Of a DNA stretch of 64,000 nt, positions 38,101 to 51,786 are shown piece after piece. The notes beneath the pieces are model-generated. The model was not told the origin of the DNA and made no database searches. It saw nothing but the letters and a program-made list of their open reading frames with translations. The stretch comes from Theobroma cacao (lineage: Eukaryota; Streptophyta; Magnoliopsida; Malvales; Malvaceae). A program made the position numbers and the translations under genes. The DNA lies in contig NC_030852.1 of NCBI RefSeq assembly GCF_000208745.1, positions 33,219,379-33,283,378 of the forward strand. The letters run 5' to 3'. Every line of letters begins with the position of its first letter. Within the stretch, counting starts at the first letter, position 1.

Positions 38101-41100
38101 TATATGCCACGGTTTTTGAATCTTGATTCTTTAATGTATTGAAAAGTTTCTGAGATGTGTTTATTTGTCAGGAGTTTCCTTTGGTGCGCTACCGGGCTGC
38201 CAAGTCTCTTGATCCAATGACCATGACTACTTTCCGTGATCTAATTCCCACCAAGCTTGCAGCTGGAATCTGGAATTGTCTTATGAAATATAAATCAATT
38301 CCTAACTTCCCTCAGAAGGAAACATGCGAGTTGCTCATTCTCGATAGATCTATAGATCAGGTTTGCATGTTAATGTTGGTTGTAAGCTAATGAAATGTGC
38401 ATTGCATACTTGTCCAATTTGCTTACGATAAATGGATAATTTACATATCTAGATTGCTCCTGTCATACATGAGTGGACTTATGATGCCATGTGCCATGAT
38501 TTACTGAATATGGAGGGGAATAAATATGTGCATGAGGTATGTTCCGTCATTAGATTATGTGTGTTCTCTTGAATTCACTGCAATTTTTTTTTTTTTTTGT
38601 ATATTAAGCAAATATACTGTATAGGTTCCAAGCAAAACAGGAGGCCCTCCTGAGAAAAAGGAGGTTCTTTTGGAGGAGCATGATCCAATATGGGTGGAGC
38701 TTCGGCATGCACATATAGCAGATGTAAGTATGGTGCTTTTATACCTTGTATACACAGAAGTAATTCTATGTTGCTCTGACTCTTCATTTCCCTTACCCAT
38801 GTTGGACTCTTATCAGACATGTCAAATTGGACATGGATATGAGGTCTTGACTGCCAAATATAAGGAAAAAATTTAACAAAATTGAATGCACCTATGTCAG
38901 ACCCATACCCATGTCCAGTACTCCTGAATCTGAGCAAAATAGCACTTAGTATTGAATGCTAATTGACCCTTGGGTGTATTCTTAGGCTAGTGAGCGGTTG
39001 CATGATAAGATGACCAATTTCGTATCAAAGAATAAAGCTGCACAACTTCAACATGGTTCAAGGTTGGTGTAAATGTTGTTTTTACTTTACTTTATTCATG
39101 ATATGCATGAAAATTCTAGGGAATATACGGTCTTCTCACCTGGCACCTTCTGATTGTTTCATCATTGTTGAAAAAATGAAAAAGTTATTCATCATTTGAT
39201 CCATTTTGTAGAAAATTGTTTCAACGGATTTTGAAAACTCTATCATATGGTTCTGTTATTCGTTATTTAATTATAGAATTGCCAAGTAGTTACTGATACT
39301 GAAATGCAACTGCTGAAAGATTGAGTGAAATATTTTACATATGAGGAAGCTATATATGTTGTGCCTAGTGAATGTATTTGGATTTTTAGCTATGTCACCA
39401 ATCACTTCTCTCACCTTAAAATTCTACATATTTATAGAGATGGCGGTGAACTCTCAACAAGGGAGTTGCAAAAAATGGTTCAAGCTTTGCCACAATACAG
39501 TGAACAAATTGACAAGCTCTCCCTTCACGTAGAGGTTAGCTTCTTGTCTGTGTGAAAGCATGAAATTATTTGCCACAGATTTCTACCCTCAACTCTCTGT
39601 TGCAAAGAGAAGAAGCTATCTATTTTTGTTATTCTTCTCTATGGTACCAGCCTTTTTTATTCCTTTGAATGATCAGATTCTTTGCCATACTTTCATTTAA
39701 TTTCTAGATACTACTTTTTGATACTTATGTTTAGCTTTGTAGCACCATTATTACTATTATATTATATTTCCTCAGTCTGATATCCAATTTTCATTAATTC
39801 AAAATAAGTGAAGCAAACATTTTAAATCTTTGGATGATTCATGGGAATTTTCATTTTTTTTTTTGTTGTTCAAGCTCTGCATGTTTTACCAGACTGATAC
39901 TATCTCTTTCTGTTGACATGATTAGACACTTAACTTATAATTTACCTTCTATTAATGTCTAAAAGCAGCCAATATTTGCCTAAATAAGATGGAGGTTAAT
40001 GTTTCAATCTTCATGTGTAACTAACCAATTTCAGATGTATGAACTATGATATTTGATAACTGAAAGAAATGTACCTCATTATCAAAGATATATTATAGGC
40101 TCCATTACTTCATGCAGATTTGGTTTTATAATTGCAGATTGCTGGAAAAATCAACAGAATGATCAGGGATCAAGGGCTTCGAGAGCTTGGGCAACTGCAG
40201 CAAGACCTTGTTTTTGGTGATGCAGGAATGAAGGATGTAATTAAATTTTTGACTACAAATGAGGTAAGAAATTTCACTAGTATAAATGGGTATATTCTAC
40301 TTTGTCAATGTTTCTAAAAACTATAAATACCACTTTTTGCAGGAAGCATCTCGTGAAAATAAGTTGCGCTTGTTAATGATTCTTGCAGCCATTTACCCTG
40401 AGAAGTTTGAGGGCGAGAAGGGTCTTAATTTGATGAAGGTTGCTACATTTTATCTCATTTTTTTCTTTCTGTTTCATCCCCTCCCTCCCTTCCTCCCTTC
40501 CTACTCCTACAGGATTACAACACTGTTCTGTTCCTTTAGGGATTTGAGTTCAAGCAGATTTCTAATTATGTTTCTCCAAACTGATGCTTTAATTTCTTTC
40601 AGTTAGCAAAATTACCACCTGACGATATGAATGCTGTGAATAATATGAGATTGCTTGCGCCGTCATCAGATGCCAAAAAAAGTTCAGCGGGGGCTTTTTC
40701 TTTGAAGTTTGATATTCATAAGGTAAATATTTTTCTAGTCCAAAATCTGCTTATGATGGTTGTTCTGGTGTTGCTATTTGCTAATAAACATGGGTTCTTT
40801 TTCTTCTTTCTCTGCTCCTTTGCTCATGAATCTGCCAGAAGAAGCGTGCAGCTAGGAAAGATCGTAGTGGTGAGCAAGAAACCTGGCAATTATCACGCTT
40901 TTACCCTATAATAGAGGTATGTTTAGACTTAGGTTCGTTCTTTAGGGAACATTTCATTTTATATTGGTGACTGGCATAATATCTGCCCTTTAGAATAACT
41001 TAGATGTTATATCTTGTTTTGAACAATTAATGATGTACTATCATTTGATATTTTTGGGGAAGTTCATGTTTTGGAGGCATTGGTGGGAAAACTATCATTT

Positions 41101-42775
41101 TTTATGTATGCTGGTTTTTGTTTATGAGAATGATCCAACCTTCTTTTTGTATTTAGTTTTATACCAAGTCCAAACCTCCAAAATATTACATAACAACTAA
41201 TAGTACATCTCAACTCAACTCAATTAAGTCCTGATTCCAAGTTTTATTTTTTTAAAGAGGTCTATTATTTTCCATGTATTTCCAAATCTTTAAGCAGTTT
41301 TCTTATCTCCTTCTCGGCGCATTAGAGAGTTGACTAAATTCTCCGTTTAGTTGTAAGTTACTAAGTTACTGCCTTAGGATTTTAAAAATTTCTCAGCTTC
41401 AACTTAAGAGAATGAGATCTCTGAGTCACTCTTTGTTGATGGCATCTGTTTTTTAACACACAAATCATTGAGCTGATTTCGAAGTGATTCAGGTTTGCAT
41501 TAGCTTATAGTTAGTATTATATTGTTAAGGAGAAAGTTTGAGTTTTCAATTAAATATATGTGATAAAATGCAATTATAAGCCAGGGTAGCTGTGCCATAA
41601 TCTTTTTCTAAGTCCTGTATTGTTTTTAAATATGACCATGATGTTGGATACTTGAGAAGATACAACAGTACTACATGGAATTTCAAACCAATTTAATATT
41701 GCTCTTTTTTTTCCTTATCCTTCAACTTTTTGGTTCTTATAGGGAGTAAAATGAAGCATAGGATTCACTCTTATTGTGAGAAGGATTTTATGTTAATTCA
41801 TTGGTAATAACTAAGCTTCACTGAGTGATTATTATTGCAATTGTCTTGTCATATAGTTACTCCTACATCTTGCAACAACTTATTCAAGAGGTAAAAAGAT
41901 AGTGTTGCAACTTTGCATCTATCATTATAAGAGTTCCTGGCAGAATGGATGGCTAATACATGTTAATTGTTTTCCATTTTAGGAGCTTGTTGAAAAACTT
42001 AGCAAAGGAGAACTATCAAAGGATGATTATCCTTGCATGAATGATCCTAGTCCGACTTTCCATGGCACGTCTCAAGCTGCATCTATACATGAAGCTCCAG
42101 TTGCTCATTCCATGAGATCGAGGAGGACACCAACGTGGGCTCGGCCTCGGGGCTCAGACGATGGGTATTCAAGGTCCTGACCATATACCTAGCAATTACC
42201 TTTATATTCATTCTCCTCGCGTGCTGTATCAATCAACCGTGATGTATGACTGTTGTAATCCATCAATTCCATTGTCAGAACTGGCATGCATTATCCTAGT
42301 GCTTTGTTATCCTTTATGCTATTTCAATTTTAATGTTTGTTTTCCCACTTTATCTCAGTGATTCGGTACTAAAACATGCGTCCAGTGATTTTAAGAAGAT
42401 GGGCAAACGCATTTTTGTGTTTATTGTAGGTGGAGCTACAAGATCTGAGGTATAAAAATTTTATGATCTGTCTCCAAGACCATGAGGTTATATGATGATT
42501 GCCATTTCTGATACTTTGATCTCCCGAAATGTTCTTCATGTACAGCTAAGAGTGTGTCACAAGCTTACTGGAAAGTTGAACAGGGAAGTTGTGTTAGGCT
42601 CAACAAGTCTAGATGATCCTCCACAGTTTATCACAGTATTAATTTTTCCAATACCTATGATTTTCTCTTTCAACTTTACAGAATTCTTGGAAAGCTAACT
42701 TGGTATTGCCATGATCTGCAGAAACTGAAGCTGCTGACAGCACATGAACTCTCCTTGGATGATCTGCAGATATAA
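35190..42775 (+). CDS. KEU: Sec1/Munc18 family protein KEULE (SEC1-type)
   Basis: Twenty-one exons: 35190-35262, 36241-36299, 36425-36506, 36685-36763, 37264-37314, 37418-37514, 37721-37753, 37974-38099, 38172-38360, 38453-38536, 38625-38723, 38986-39062, 39438-39534, 40138-40263, 40343-40438, 40603-40722, 40839-40916, 41983-42173, 42359-42449, 42546-42635 and 42722-42775. All phases close, giving 663 residues (Arabidopsis KEULE is about 666). SM proteins bind syntaxin-type SNAREs and drive vesicle fusion; KEULE acts with KNOLLE at the cell plate in cytokinesis. Family text includes [83 protein letters not shown] and [11 protein letters not shown]. The start [11 protein letters not shown] matches the family N-terminus. 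The neighbouring photolyase supports KEULE over its SEC1A/B paralogues. Confidence 0.95.
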
Positions 42776-42778
42776 ACC

Positions 42779-42794
42779 GGGGGGGGGGGGGGGG
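42779..42794 (+). repeat. Sixteen-base G homopolymer in KEULE 3' UTR
   Basis: An uninterrupted run of 16 G begins four bases after the KEULE stop codon. It lies in the 3' UTR, so it would be present in the mRNA. Its length may be unreliable in a draft assembly. Confidence 0.85.
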
Positions 42795-43362
42795 TTAGGA
42801 AGCTCCATCCTGATTTGTAAACATAGATATGTCATTTTATTAATACCCATTTTTTGGCATTCAATGGAAAATATCTGCCTCTTGATTGTAGTGGCCATGC
42901 CCTTTGTGATCAGCGTCGCAATTTTTTCGTGGCTCTTCTTTCTGGTTGTGTATCGTAACTGATGTGGCGGAAGCCACCAAAATTCACGTGTACAATATTA
43001 GTGTAATTGATAGGGGAACAACTCACTGGGTTCTGAAATTTAAACATAGTGAAAGCCTTAACTGAATCTTTTATGAAAGCCACCTCTGATGAGAAAAGAT
43101 TTCTGATGCAGCTAAGGTTCACCCTTGAACAAATCTTTGGTACAACCGATGATATGCAGAGATCAACGATTTGTTAAAAGTTTTAACAATTACGGGGACG
43201 GCAATGCCTTGCACGTCATCCAAAATACATGGGTTAGTTGGATATAGGTGTGGAATTTAATTCTAATCTAAACCAATGTCACCATTGGGAGTATCCAACT
43301 CCTTCCAGGACGAACATTCAGGCGGAGTGGAAAACCTAGAAACCGAATTTCGCAGATGTTAA
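42795..43362. other. Convergent 3' region of KEULE and photolyase
   Basis: The stop codons are 587 bases apart and the genes face each other, so the two 3' UTRs may abut or overlap. No gene or transposon was seen between them. Confidence 0.55.
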
Positions 43363-46300
43363 TTAACGGCGTAGCTGTTTCGTCGTTTGACTGAGCTGGC
43401 TCTGTGCTTTTCTCTTGTTAGTTTCACCCACTAGCCTCTTGATGTATGCAATGTATCCATCAACATCGAATTTCCTTTTGCATCCAGCATAGTTCATATA
43501 CCGTATTTTCCCAAAAACAGGTCGCTCTCGCCATCCCTGAAGACCCATATGAAAATTAGGCTGGCATGAGAAATATTTTTATTCATAATCAATTTCTCTT
43601 TTTCCAAACAAAGAAACCATGCTTTTCTAATTCCTACTTCTTTTCATTTCCAGATCTACATTAAAGCCTTTTTAACTGCATTGGTTTGATATTTCCGAAC
43701 CAAATGAAATCTTGTCCAAATGACCAAAGCCACCTTTACCTAAGATAATAATACTCTAATCAACGATAGGACACATAACTTAAACCATAAAGACAAACCT
43801 GGTCATGCACGCCACAAATTGACCACATGCAACCAACATAACCATTTGGATCTCTCCCATCTATTTCATACTGCAATTAAGAGTTCATGTCAATAAAGAA
43901 GATGGCACTTTTGTACTAACATCTTGTTAGCAAAATATAGCATTTTACTTAATTTACCTTGTCATTCAGGTATATGCATATTTCAATGGCCTCTTTAGGT
44001 CCCTTTGTCCACTCAAGAATCTTTTTAGCCCAGTACATACTGCTCATGATTTTGAAGTTCTCAACAAGGGGATTATTATTAACAATAAAACTTAAAGAAT
44101 ATGAGCTACATAAATCAAGCAATGCTTACTTTAGTCATACTGAGAAACCCAGGAAAAACATAAAGGCACATGTAAGTCTAAAAGAGTGGCTGTTGATTCC
44201 TATAAATAACAATGAATGCATTAAAGATGTTTAACTTTCAGGACATGCTGCATGTTTACTCCGCTAATCTGCTTCCCTCAAAATTTATCCTGCCCATTGA
44301 CTGATTTTGTAGTGCCTTCCAGTTTTATCTTATTATTGGATTCATTGCTAACTCTTATCCATGTCAAATAACAGAGAGCAAGAATGCAAACAACATTCTC
44401 AACTTGAAAAGAAGAAAATGTTAAATTCATTGTGAAGTCACTTGCCGCATAAAACCATGCATCTTTCCAAAGTGAACCATCTCCAGCTGCGAAGCATTCC
44501 AGAGCTGAAAGTTGTGATACAATAAATAAAAAATTAGATATGACAACAGGGATGAGCAAAGAGCTTGCTTACTTGAAATTCACTTTATGCATTATCTCAT
44601 AAAGCCAAAAAAATGATCCGCAATATATATATATATATGGAAACTTTCAAAGTGAACCATGTAATTCAAATTTTCACCAACAATTTGCTTACAGGATCAG
44701 CTGTTTGTGCCTTTTCCAATTGCTCCATCCTACACATTCAACAGGCATTTGAGCTTCACTCAGCAAAATATAGACAATATTGCACTACACAGAATAACAC
44801 TCACGTGTAAACATGTTCTCGCTTATCAGAGGCATGGTCCATCAAGGTCTTCCGTGCCCATTCCCACGCCCCCTCTAATGAATCGTAATGAGGCTGATAA
44901 TAGCAAAAGTTATCAGCTAGTTCTCTGCGAATGATTAACTCCTCTAGAAAGGTATCAACTGCCTTCAGAGTAGTAAGTAGATGAAAAATTAAACCATACA
45001 TCAGATGTAACAAACAACTAGCAAAACGAAGCCACAGGATGATTTAAGATTCAACTGCAACAAACCTGAGCATGAAGTTTTCGAAATCTATGTGCCTCTA
45101 AGGCACATCTCTGTGCAGAAATCTGCCCAAAATGAAGATATGGGGACAGACAAGAAAGAGCTCTGGGTTTTAAAGGAATATTCCGATCTGTAGAATAATT
45201 CTTCAACCTTTTTGTCAAGAATCCATCTTTGGTTCCCATCAATACTTCCATTGCTGCAATTTCTCCTGGTTCACACCATTCAATTTCAGGTACTTCTGCC
45301 CCTTTCCTAGCCACAGGAAAATCAGCATTACAAAACCAAATACTCTCAACTCAATTCCACACCCACTTATAGATAAAATATCTAACCTCAAAACATCGGC
45401 AATGACACTGTCCCAATCAATCAACTGATTCATTGCATCCCATTTCTTGTTTGGCGGTTGCAGTGTAGGAAAGTCAGTTAAGTACTCGGGAAGCAGTTTA
45501 TTTATTTTACCCCTTATCGTCTTAGCACTATACTCCAACTTATGTGATGCAACCCAAACAGGAACTATATTGTGGGCATCAACCTCATGTATGGTCACTG
45601 AATCACTCACCTTCTCACAAATTTCATCTTTACATTTTCGAATCTGCCTTAACGGTGAGAAATCTGTAACCAAAAGTGAAGCCCCACATTCTTCAAGAAA
45701 CTTCGGTATTGTTTCTTCAGCCTCTCCCTAAAAATTCAGCACACAGAAATAGCTAAGTTTTGGTACCTAGCAGAAAAACATAGTATTTCACAGGCTTCTA
45801 TTCTCATTAAGCAAGAACAATGCTAATAAAGTCATCCATTTCAGACAATTTTTCATACGTTTCATTGAATGAACAATCCCTACACAAACTAAACCACGAT
45901 TAATAGCATCACTTAACTAATATAACTTTCAAAATTTCACCTTTTCCTTGAACATTCAAACAAATTGGTACCCATAATTCCAATAAGAGTTTCTTCTTTG
46001 TGAACACTTTCTTCTAAATACGACCATAATTGTAAAACCCAAAGGAAAAAGAGGAAAAAAAGCAAATACAAAACATAGGTTATCTTCAAATGCAAAAAAA
46101 AAAAAAACTTACTTGAAAGAAAAAAAAGGGTATCTGAAGAATGTCTTGAATACTTCTTTGCAGTTGACTTAAACCCTTCAACATGAACCCTAGATGCCTT
46201 GCTTTAGCCCCCAAGAATTGATCAAAAAGATTGAAAGCTACAGACACAGGCACATTTGCCTTGTTGGCTTGATCAACGGCGTGTATCAAAGCCCAGTTGT

Positions 46301-46436
46301 CTTTTAACCGTTGATCTCTAAACATCCAGTACACCACGGGACCTTTTTTCAATGGCTGTGACCCTTCCTTCAGGACCCGGATCCGACCCGGGGGTAGAGA
46401 TTTTGGTTCGGTTGATGGTGAAGATAGAGAAGCCAT
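43363..46436 (-). CDS. PHR1: Class II CPD DNA photolyase (PHR1/UVR2)
   Basis: Nine minus-strand exons: 46436-46113, 45727-45387, 45306-45066, 44962-44805, 44729-44693, 44504-44446, 44039-43958, 43870-43799 and 43536-43363. They encode 495 residues (Arabidopsis PHR1 is about 496). The enzyme uses FAD and blue/UV-A light to split cyclobutane pyrimidine dimers. Visible family text: the N-terminal alpha/beta domain ([25 protein letters not shown]), then [55 protein letters not shown], and the C-terminal FAD-domain blocks [26 protein letters not shown] and [17 protein letters not shown]. Intron 6 uses a GC donor. The chosen start ([12 protein letters not shown]) matches the usual family length. 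An in-frame ATG 25 codons upstream (46511) would add MLTYALPSLAHCSKGPSLRF plus five residues. Confidence 0.95.
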
Positions 46437-49400
46437 GAAGAGGGTGAAGAGAAAGCGAAGCGAAGGGCCTTTACTACAGTGCGCCAGAGAGGGGAGGGCG
46501 TAGGTTAACAAAGCGGGGGTTTGAGGAAGAAGAGAAATTGGAGGGAAGCAGGCAACCAGAAACAGTTGAAGGTTGTGGTTTTGAAATGAGATACATGGAC
46601 CAGTTTAAAACTTGACACGTTTCAGGAACCCATTTGATTTTTTATTTTATTTTATGGGCTGTTGTAGTGGCGGCCCAAGAAAGTTCCCTATTCCTTTCGA
46701 GCTTCCACTTTATGAGTTTTTGCTTCAAGATGAAGTTAAAATATTCGTATGGTTTTTGCTCGCAAGACATACCACTAATCGGAAGTGGAGCTCATGTCCA
46801 ATATGTTGATGTCTTCCCCTCATAACACCCCACAAATGATATGCCAAGGTCCCAAAATTAAACGCACCAACACTACTTTGAATTTATGAATTTGGGTTCT
46901 CTTATCTATTTCTAGTTCATGCATTTTCTTCTCCAGCTAGTAGTAGAGCGATCAAACGGATCTCTTCGTCGTAAACTCTTCATCTTCAATGAAAGCGATG
47001 TCCTTAACTAGCACTGCAACTCTAAATCTGAAGGCTGCTGTAAAAGAATAATGGCGGTACCACTGCCGCAGAAATTAAAAAAAGTAATGATACTGCATAG
47101 CTGAGCATGGCATTCACAGCCCCACACATACAGCTCACGGCAATGAAATGAGAGAGAGAAATTCATATGTTTGGCTAACATTACTGCTGGGTGCTCCCAA
47201 CTTTGTCTTCATCTTTGTTTAGTCGGTTGGACTTTCGGTTTTTAATGTTGTCACTTGTCAAGCATTCAGCTTAGATGTAAGACAGATTTCAACTTGGGTA
47301 AATTGGCGAGAAACAATTCAATTTTTTACATGATAACCTATTTTGAATGATTTGATGAAAGCGGTTAAAGTGTGGGTTTCTATTGTTGACTAAAAAGGCG
47401 GATTCATGAATAAAACCTGATTCTTGAGCTTCACCGCTAAAGATCTCATGCTTTTAGGTGCCTGCATTTATATTTAGACATATAGCTTTCAGTCACATTC
47501 AAATTGCTAGATATTTCTCAAGCCTGTCCACATTTGATCTTCTTGTCGGTTGCACTTGGGCTTGAGAGGTTTTTCAAAATCATTCTTGATTCCTTCGATG
47601 AAACGAAATCATGATTCGTGGATACTATTTACAGTTATTATTTTAGTTTCTGTTCTTTTGTCTGCTTTGCTTTCTGGTTTCTCTTGTTAGATTCACTGTC
47701 AGTTTTCCCTTGACTAAAAACCACCGAGTCCTGAATTAATTAGCAGATGATGGATTTATTGACGAGTTCATCTTTCATGATTGCCAATTACCTGCAGACC
47801 CCGCCCCGCCGATTAAGAGGCAGCATGGAGCGTTGGAGTTACTGTAAAATGTTGGGAGCATTCGAAACTTAAGATTAAGCTGTTGTCTTGTCTGGGGGAT
47901 TACTTTCACCTCAGAGTTTGCCAGGAAACAGTCAAAAGCTTTTTAGTCCATGGAAGAATTATGAGATTTAGGTGGAAATGTGTCTCCACAACTTTTCCCT
48001 GTTGGTGATATTTTCATTAAGCCATTTTAATTTCCGGGTATTGACTTGTATGAATAGGGACCATTAGAAACTGTCTTTGTTCATCTGATATACGTAGGAT
48101 ACAGCCTTCAATGCTCCAAAGTCTACACATAGCCAAACTTTCTCTGCATTTGTTCATTTTTCTTATACAGAAACGTAATTAGCCATCAATCTAGTTTTCC
48201 CCCGACTCATTATTGATGTCTACCTTGAAGCAAACGAAGTCATAAATCATAATTCACCCCATCTTCTGTGGAATTCCTGAAGAAAGTGAAAGTACGTACT
48301 ATACCATTTACGAGGAAAGCAGCAGGACTTGGTTCTACTTATTTCCTAGTTGGGCTTTATTCTCGGGTTCCAGTATTCATATTTTGGTTAATTTCCTTGC
48401 TCCTTTCCTGTTCGATGCCGATAAAACCCCCGAACCCGAAAACAACACAGCTAAGGTCACATCATCAAAATTGTCAGATAAGGTCGTTGCTAAATGACCA
48501 CTCTGTTGAAACTCTTGAAAGTGCTCCTAAGTCCTGTCAGATTTAAACTAGATAGAGATTATGTTCCTTCCCCTGGTAATCCTATAGGGTGTTGAAACTC
48601 AAGGCAACCTACCAACACTAAACTACAACGAGTCAAAAATGTTGGGCTTATTATGCTCCTGAAGACAAAAATATGGTGATACAGATAGGTTGTGTTAATG
48701 AAGGTGTTGTTTAAAGTAATCTCTTTGTCTCCATCACGTTCGAAAGCCAGCCTGCTTGCCGAGAGTAGTATTCACAGTTACTCGCAGCTCATAAAACTAT
48801 AGAATATCAGGAAAACATGAAAGAAAGATTTACATGATACTTAAAACCTTTCATCGTAGTCGAAAATCATCAGTATCTCCAAAGAAGAATGAACTTCACG
48901 TGTGGCCCCGAAACTGTTTGTGACCAATGACCAAACTAGATGGATATTAGTTTCTCAAGAAGACAGAAGAATATTGCATAATTACATTCTGTTGACACTG
49001 AAATGTGAAATGATCATTTTCTGAACATCTTGAATGACTCAGTCCATCTCAAGTTCAATTTGTTAATTCAACACCAGCAAACCCTGCAGGAACTGGTCTC
49101 TTTCTGCAGCTGCAAGGGCCAGACAGATATTGTTCCGTCTCTAAACACCCATACGTTATCTTAAGTAACTCCCAACACAAAATTTGTGGGCCTTAGCTTT
49201 TCAAGATTAATCTGTCAATAAAGAAGCTTCCAATGCATTGGCATTTATACAGTGAAGGCCTAAATAACATGAAGCTGAATGTGAACATATATCTGCATGG
49301 CTATTGATTGATTTTACCACCTTCCAAATTAAACTCATATCTTCTCCAGTTACTCCCAACAAAAACTTTTTGGTCTGTGGTTGTACACAAAATAAGATAT

Positions 49401-51740
49401 GTTGGTTGTTGTATTGATAAACGAAGACATTAATCTTTACAATCGGCTTTAGCAAGAAATGACTGATATATCTCAGCTGGAAAGATGCCCTGAGTCATAG
49501 ATTTAAAAGCCTAGATGTCAAGCTTGAGAGTTGTTGTGACGCAAATCCGAAGGACATAAAGTAATAGTAAAAAGAAAAGAAAAAGAACCCACATAAAGCG
49601 AATTGTTGACTTTCCGCAAAGAATATTGTGCATCGTATCCTAACAAGTTGAGCAAACCAGAAGCAATGTCTTCGAGGAAAATCCAACTTCTAGTATTCCA
49701 CTTTTTCCCATAAACCAAACAAGCCAAAAAAAAAATTGGGGAAATTAGTGGCAATGGCTGGCAGTCTTTAGAGTATAATATTGAACGCTTCTCCTTGTTA
49801 TGTCTGCTGGTTGCTTCTGCCCCATGTGAGGACATGAAGCTTTCATGGCTTTTTTGTTTTATTTTTATTTTTAACCTTCAAAAAGTGAGCCCATGATTAA
49901 AGAATTTGACCCTCATGATACACATTTTGTCCTTAAATTCCAAGTCACGAAACTTTGTTTTCAAATTAAATATGATATTCTGATGGTTAGATTATGAGAA
50001 CAAAAAGGCCCTCCCTTTTTCTTTCTTTCTTTTTTTTTTTTCTCTTCCTGCTCTTTTATGCACAAACAAACCATTATAATAGTCACCCCTTTCAATCCCT
50101 TGTCCATGTCTAATTTAACATTCGTTTGGCCCTCGACTATAATCATTTTTGAATTATTCTTCTAATTTTTCAAAAGGAGAATTCATGAATCATGGAAAAA
50201 CCCAATTTCAGTGCCCCAATCAACGCATAAATTTTTACCCACATCACAAAAGTCTGCTAATCATTGGAAAAGTATTTCCATTTTTGTGCCAAACATGGAA
50301 ATTTGAGTAATTTTTACATGAACTCCACATATTATTTCTTCACTAAGTTTTAACTGAAAGTACATAGTTGCCTTGATTGCTAGCTGTTATTGTACTTATC
50401 AAACCGGGTTTAATGCCGATGACATATTGTTATATATGCTAATTCACTTTGCTTGTATGCTAATCTTCTTTTTATTTTATTACTATTAAAATTTAAAGGT
50501 ATTTTTTAGTTGTTACAAGTTGCTTAATCTAAAAGAGTATATAACTAAAAGAAATCAAATCAATTCCGATGGAGCAGAAGAATCCATAAGAATCTCCTAC
50601 ACATTTTGTGGCTTAACTATATCCGCCACTTTCACCAAATAAATTAATGCTTTTCTTTTTGTTTTTTAATCTTTTTCATTTTAAAATTCTGCAACTCCTA
50701 CTTTCTTTTTGTTTGTGTCTAGTCACATGTAACACATTATTAGTAAATAAATTACCCCCAATTGGCGTAATGTGGAGAAATTAAAAACAATAAAGAAAAT
50801 GAAATGACTTAAAAGTAATTAAGCCAATCTAATCAAATTTCGTTTGATGTAAGCAAGCCAATGAACTAGGAATATACGTACCCACCAAATCTTATTTTCG
50901 AGATTTTATACAGTACTTAGCAATGATCAATGGTTCAACTCTTTGTCACAACCCGGCATATCAGTCTCTATGAAATGATGAATCTGCCCTCGTAAAAGGA
51001 ATTTCAACTTGAGATACAAAGGGTAGCTTCGACTGTTGGGTGCTTTAAGGGATATGTAGGTCTAAGTCTAAGGAAAATCATGGGTGCCCAAATCCTAGCC
51101 CTCAATGGAATTTGTATATATAGGCACCCATACAAATAATTATACTCTTTAAAGAAGGAATAATCAAATGAAAGCAAGATTGACCGCTTGAAAAGTAGGG
51201 GAGAAAAAAAAATAAAGAAAGAGTAAAATAAGAGGTTCTCAATCAAATAATGCTAATTGGAGATTTGCCCCACAAGACCAACAAAGCCAAAACACCAAGC
51301 ACTTTTCAACACACCCCATTAAACAAGTCATGGAACCCACTTTCCTAGCTACTATTAAGTAAATTTAAACTATTCTTTTTCTTTCTCTTACTTTTCTATT
51401 TAATATTTGAATTTTTATGGACCGTTTTCCGTGAGCCAATTAATTATAGTAGTTCGCTTAGTGAAGCTAAAACTAAAATTAATTGAAATAAAACACCTAT
51501 CGTACATATATTTATGTTTGATTAATTAATGTTGTACAACTAATTAAGTAAATATGGACCACAAGAAGACGGTTAAGAAATTTAATTAAAATGGAAATAA
51601 GTGGAAAAAAGGGCAATGATTCCGTTCGTTGTAGTTTTAACTGAAACTCTTTTTTGTTTATGGTATAAACAACTCCAATCCACCATGTGATATGAGTATT
51701 GTGGCAGTAGATTCCAAACTTGGAACCAGTCGGATGCTAA

Positions 51741-51786
51741 CACGTGCTGCTGTGTTTAGACACGTGGGTAATCGATACGTGTGGCA
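51741..51786. promoter_or_regulatory. Paired G-boxes plus ACGTG motif
   Basis: CACGTG occurs at 51741-51746 and again at 51761-51766, exactly 20 bases apart. A third ACGT core in TACGTGTGGCACGC follows from 51776. Such ABRE/G-box clusters bind bZIP or bHLH dimers. No gene start is recognised nearby. Confidence 0.45.

Noticed and set aside
46989..47051. 20-codon ORF starting MKAMSLTSTATLNLKAAVKE, transit-peptide-like
   Set aside because: It stops at once, and no in-frame continuation or clear donor links it to coding sequence.
48268..48546. 92-codon plus-strand ORF with a hydrophobic stretch
   Set aside because: No ATG start, no recognisable motif, no splice context supporting a gene.
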